Source: Pedococcus sp. (GTDB taxonomy: Bacteria > Actinomycetota > Actinomycetes > Actinomycetales > Dermatophilaceae). Taken from it: a stretch of DNA of 6,106 bases. Positions within the stretch are counted from its first letter, which is position 1, and each line of letters starts with the position of its first letter. The DNA lies in assembly GCA_025936615.1 (NCBI GenBank), contig JAICSZ010000147.1, forward strand, positions 1 through 6,106, written 5' to 3'. The position numbers and the translations under genes were made by a program. A model generated the notes under the pieces. That model did not search any database and was not told the origin of the DNA. It saw only the letters and a list, made by a program, of their open reading frames with translations. Positions 5,990 to 6,106 of the stretch are shown here, piece after piece.

Positions 5990-6033
5990 GAATCCTGAGC
6001 CCTCCACCCGATCGGGCCGGGACCAAGCACGTT

Positions 6034-6038
6034 GGGAG
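6034..6038 (+). promoter_or_regulatory. Ribosome binding site of rbpA
   Basis: GGGAG lies 9 bases before the ATG at 6048. It is the only good site near this start and fits the conserved N terminus. Confidence 0.7.
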
Positions 6039-6047
6039 TTACCCCTC

Positions 6048-6106
6048 ATGGCAGAGCGCACCCTCCGGGGCAGCCGGCTCGTCTCGCACAGCTTCGAGAC
6101 CGACGA
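6048..6106 (+). CDS. rbpA: RNA polymerase-binding protein RbpA (N-terminal fragment, runs off right edge)
   Basis: Only 19 full codons are visible. They begin MAERTLRGSRL and continue to SFETD, closely matching the start of actinobacterial RbpA (the M. tuberculosis protein begins MADRVLRGSRL, followed by SYETDR). RbpA is a small protein of about 110-130 residues found only in Actinomycetota. It binds RNA polymerase and the principal sigma factor and stabilises the open promoter complex. The visible part is the N-terminal tail; the core domain, basic linker and sigma-interacting domain lie outside the window. The preceding SigR-type promoter and good ribosome binding site agree with the identification. 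The fragment is short, so the call rests on this N-terminal match plus the promoter. Confidence 0.85.
   Translation, partial: MAERTLRGSRLVSHSFETD

Noticed and set aside
5510..6061. 183-codon minus-strand frame over the end of the permease and the rbpA upstream region
   Set aside because: It is antisense to the permease and to the rbpA promoter and start, and has no recognisable motif.

Overview
The window looks like ordinary chromosomal DNA from a high-GC actinomycete. Every gene has strongly G/C-ending codons, GTG starts occur, and the protein families are typical of Actinomycetota. The decisive marker is at the right edge: the first 19 codons of rbpA, an RNA polymerase-binding protein found only in this phylum. 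The lineage may be Micrococcales, but that is inference from family resemblance only.

Layout, left to right. (1) 1-409, minus strand: the N-terminal 136 residues of a Ca2+/cation:H+ antiporter of the CaCA superfamily; the rest lies off the left edge. (2) 410-518: a short gap with a strong GC hairpin that probably terminates the next gene. (3) 519-2198, minus strand: a secreted 559-residue protein made of two tandem HAD-type (class IIIB) acid phosphatase domains, both with complete catalytic motifs. (4) 2199-2300: a divergent intergenic region with an AT-rich dyad, TGACA-TT-TGTCA. (5) 2301-2834, plus strand: a GNAT acetyltransferase resembling COG3818. (6) 2914-4248, plus strand: a secreted peptidoglycan peptidase with a signal peptide, low-complexity linker, long coiled coil and C-terminal M15B/VanY catalytic domain. 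(7) 4322-5884, plus strand: a UMF1/ATG22-family MFS permease with what looks like an extra helical hairpin near its N terminus. (8) 5885-6047: the rbpA upstream region, with a near-consensus SigR/SigH-type promoter (GGAAC-N18-GTT) whose -10 GTT lies in the loop of a perfect 7-bp inverted repeat. (9) 6048 to the end: the start of rbpA.

The genes do not form one pathway. Two encode exported enzymes (phosphate scavenging, cell-wall trimming), two encode membrane transporters, one a cytoplasmic acetyltransferase and one a core transcription factor. I see no mobile element, CRISPR array, tRNA or rRNA. I also see no convincing undescribed multi-gene system. The most notable items are the double-active-site phosphatase, the rbpA promoter/dyad arrangement, the coiled-coil M15B enzyme and the enlarged UMF1 permease.
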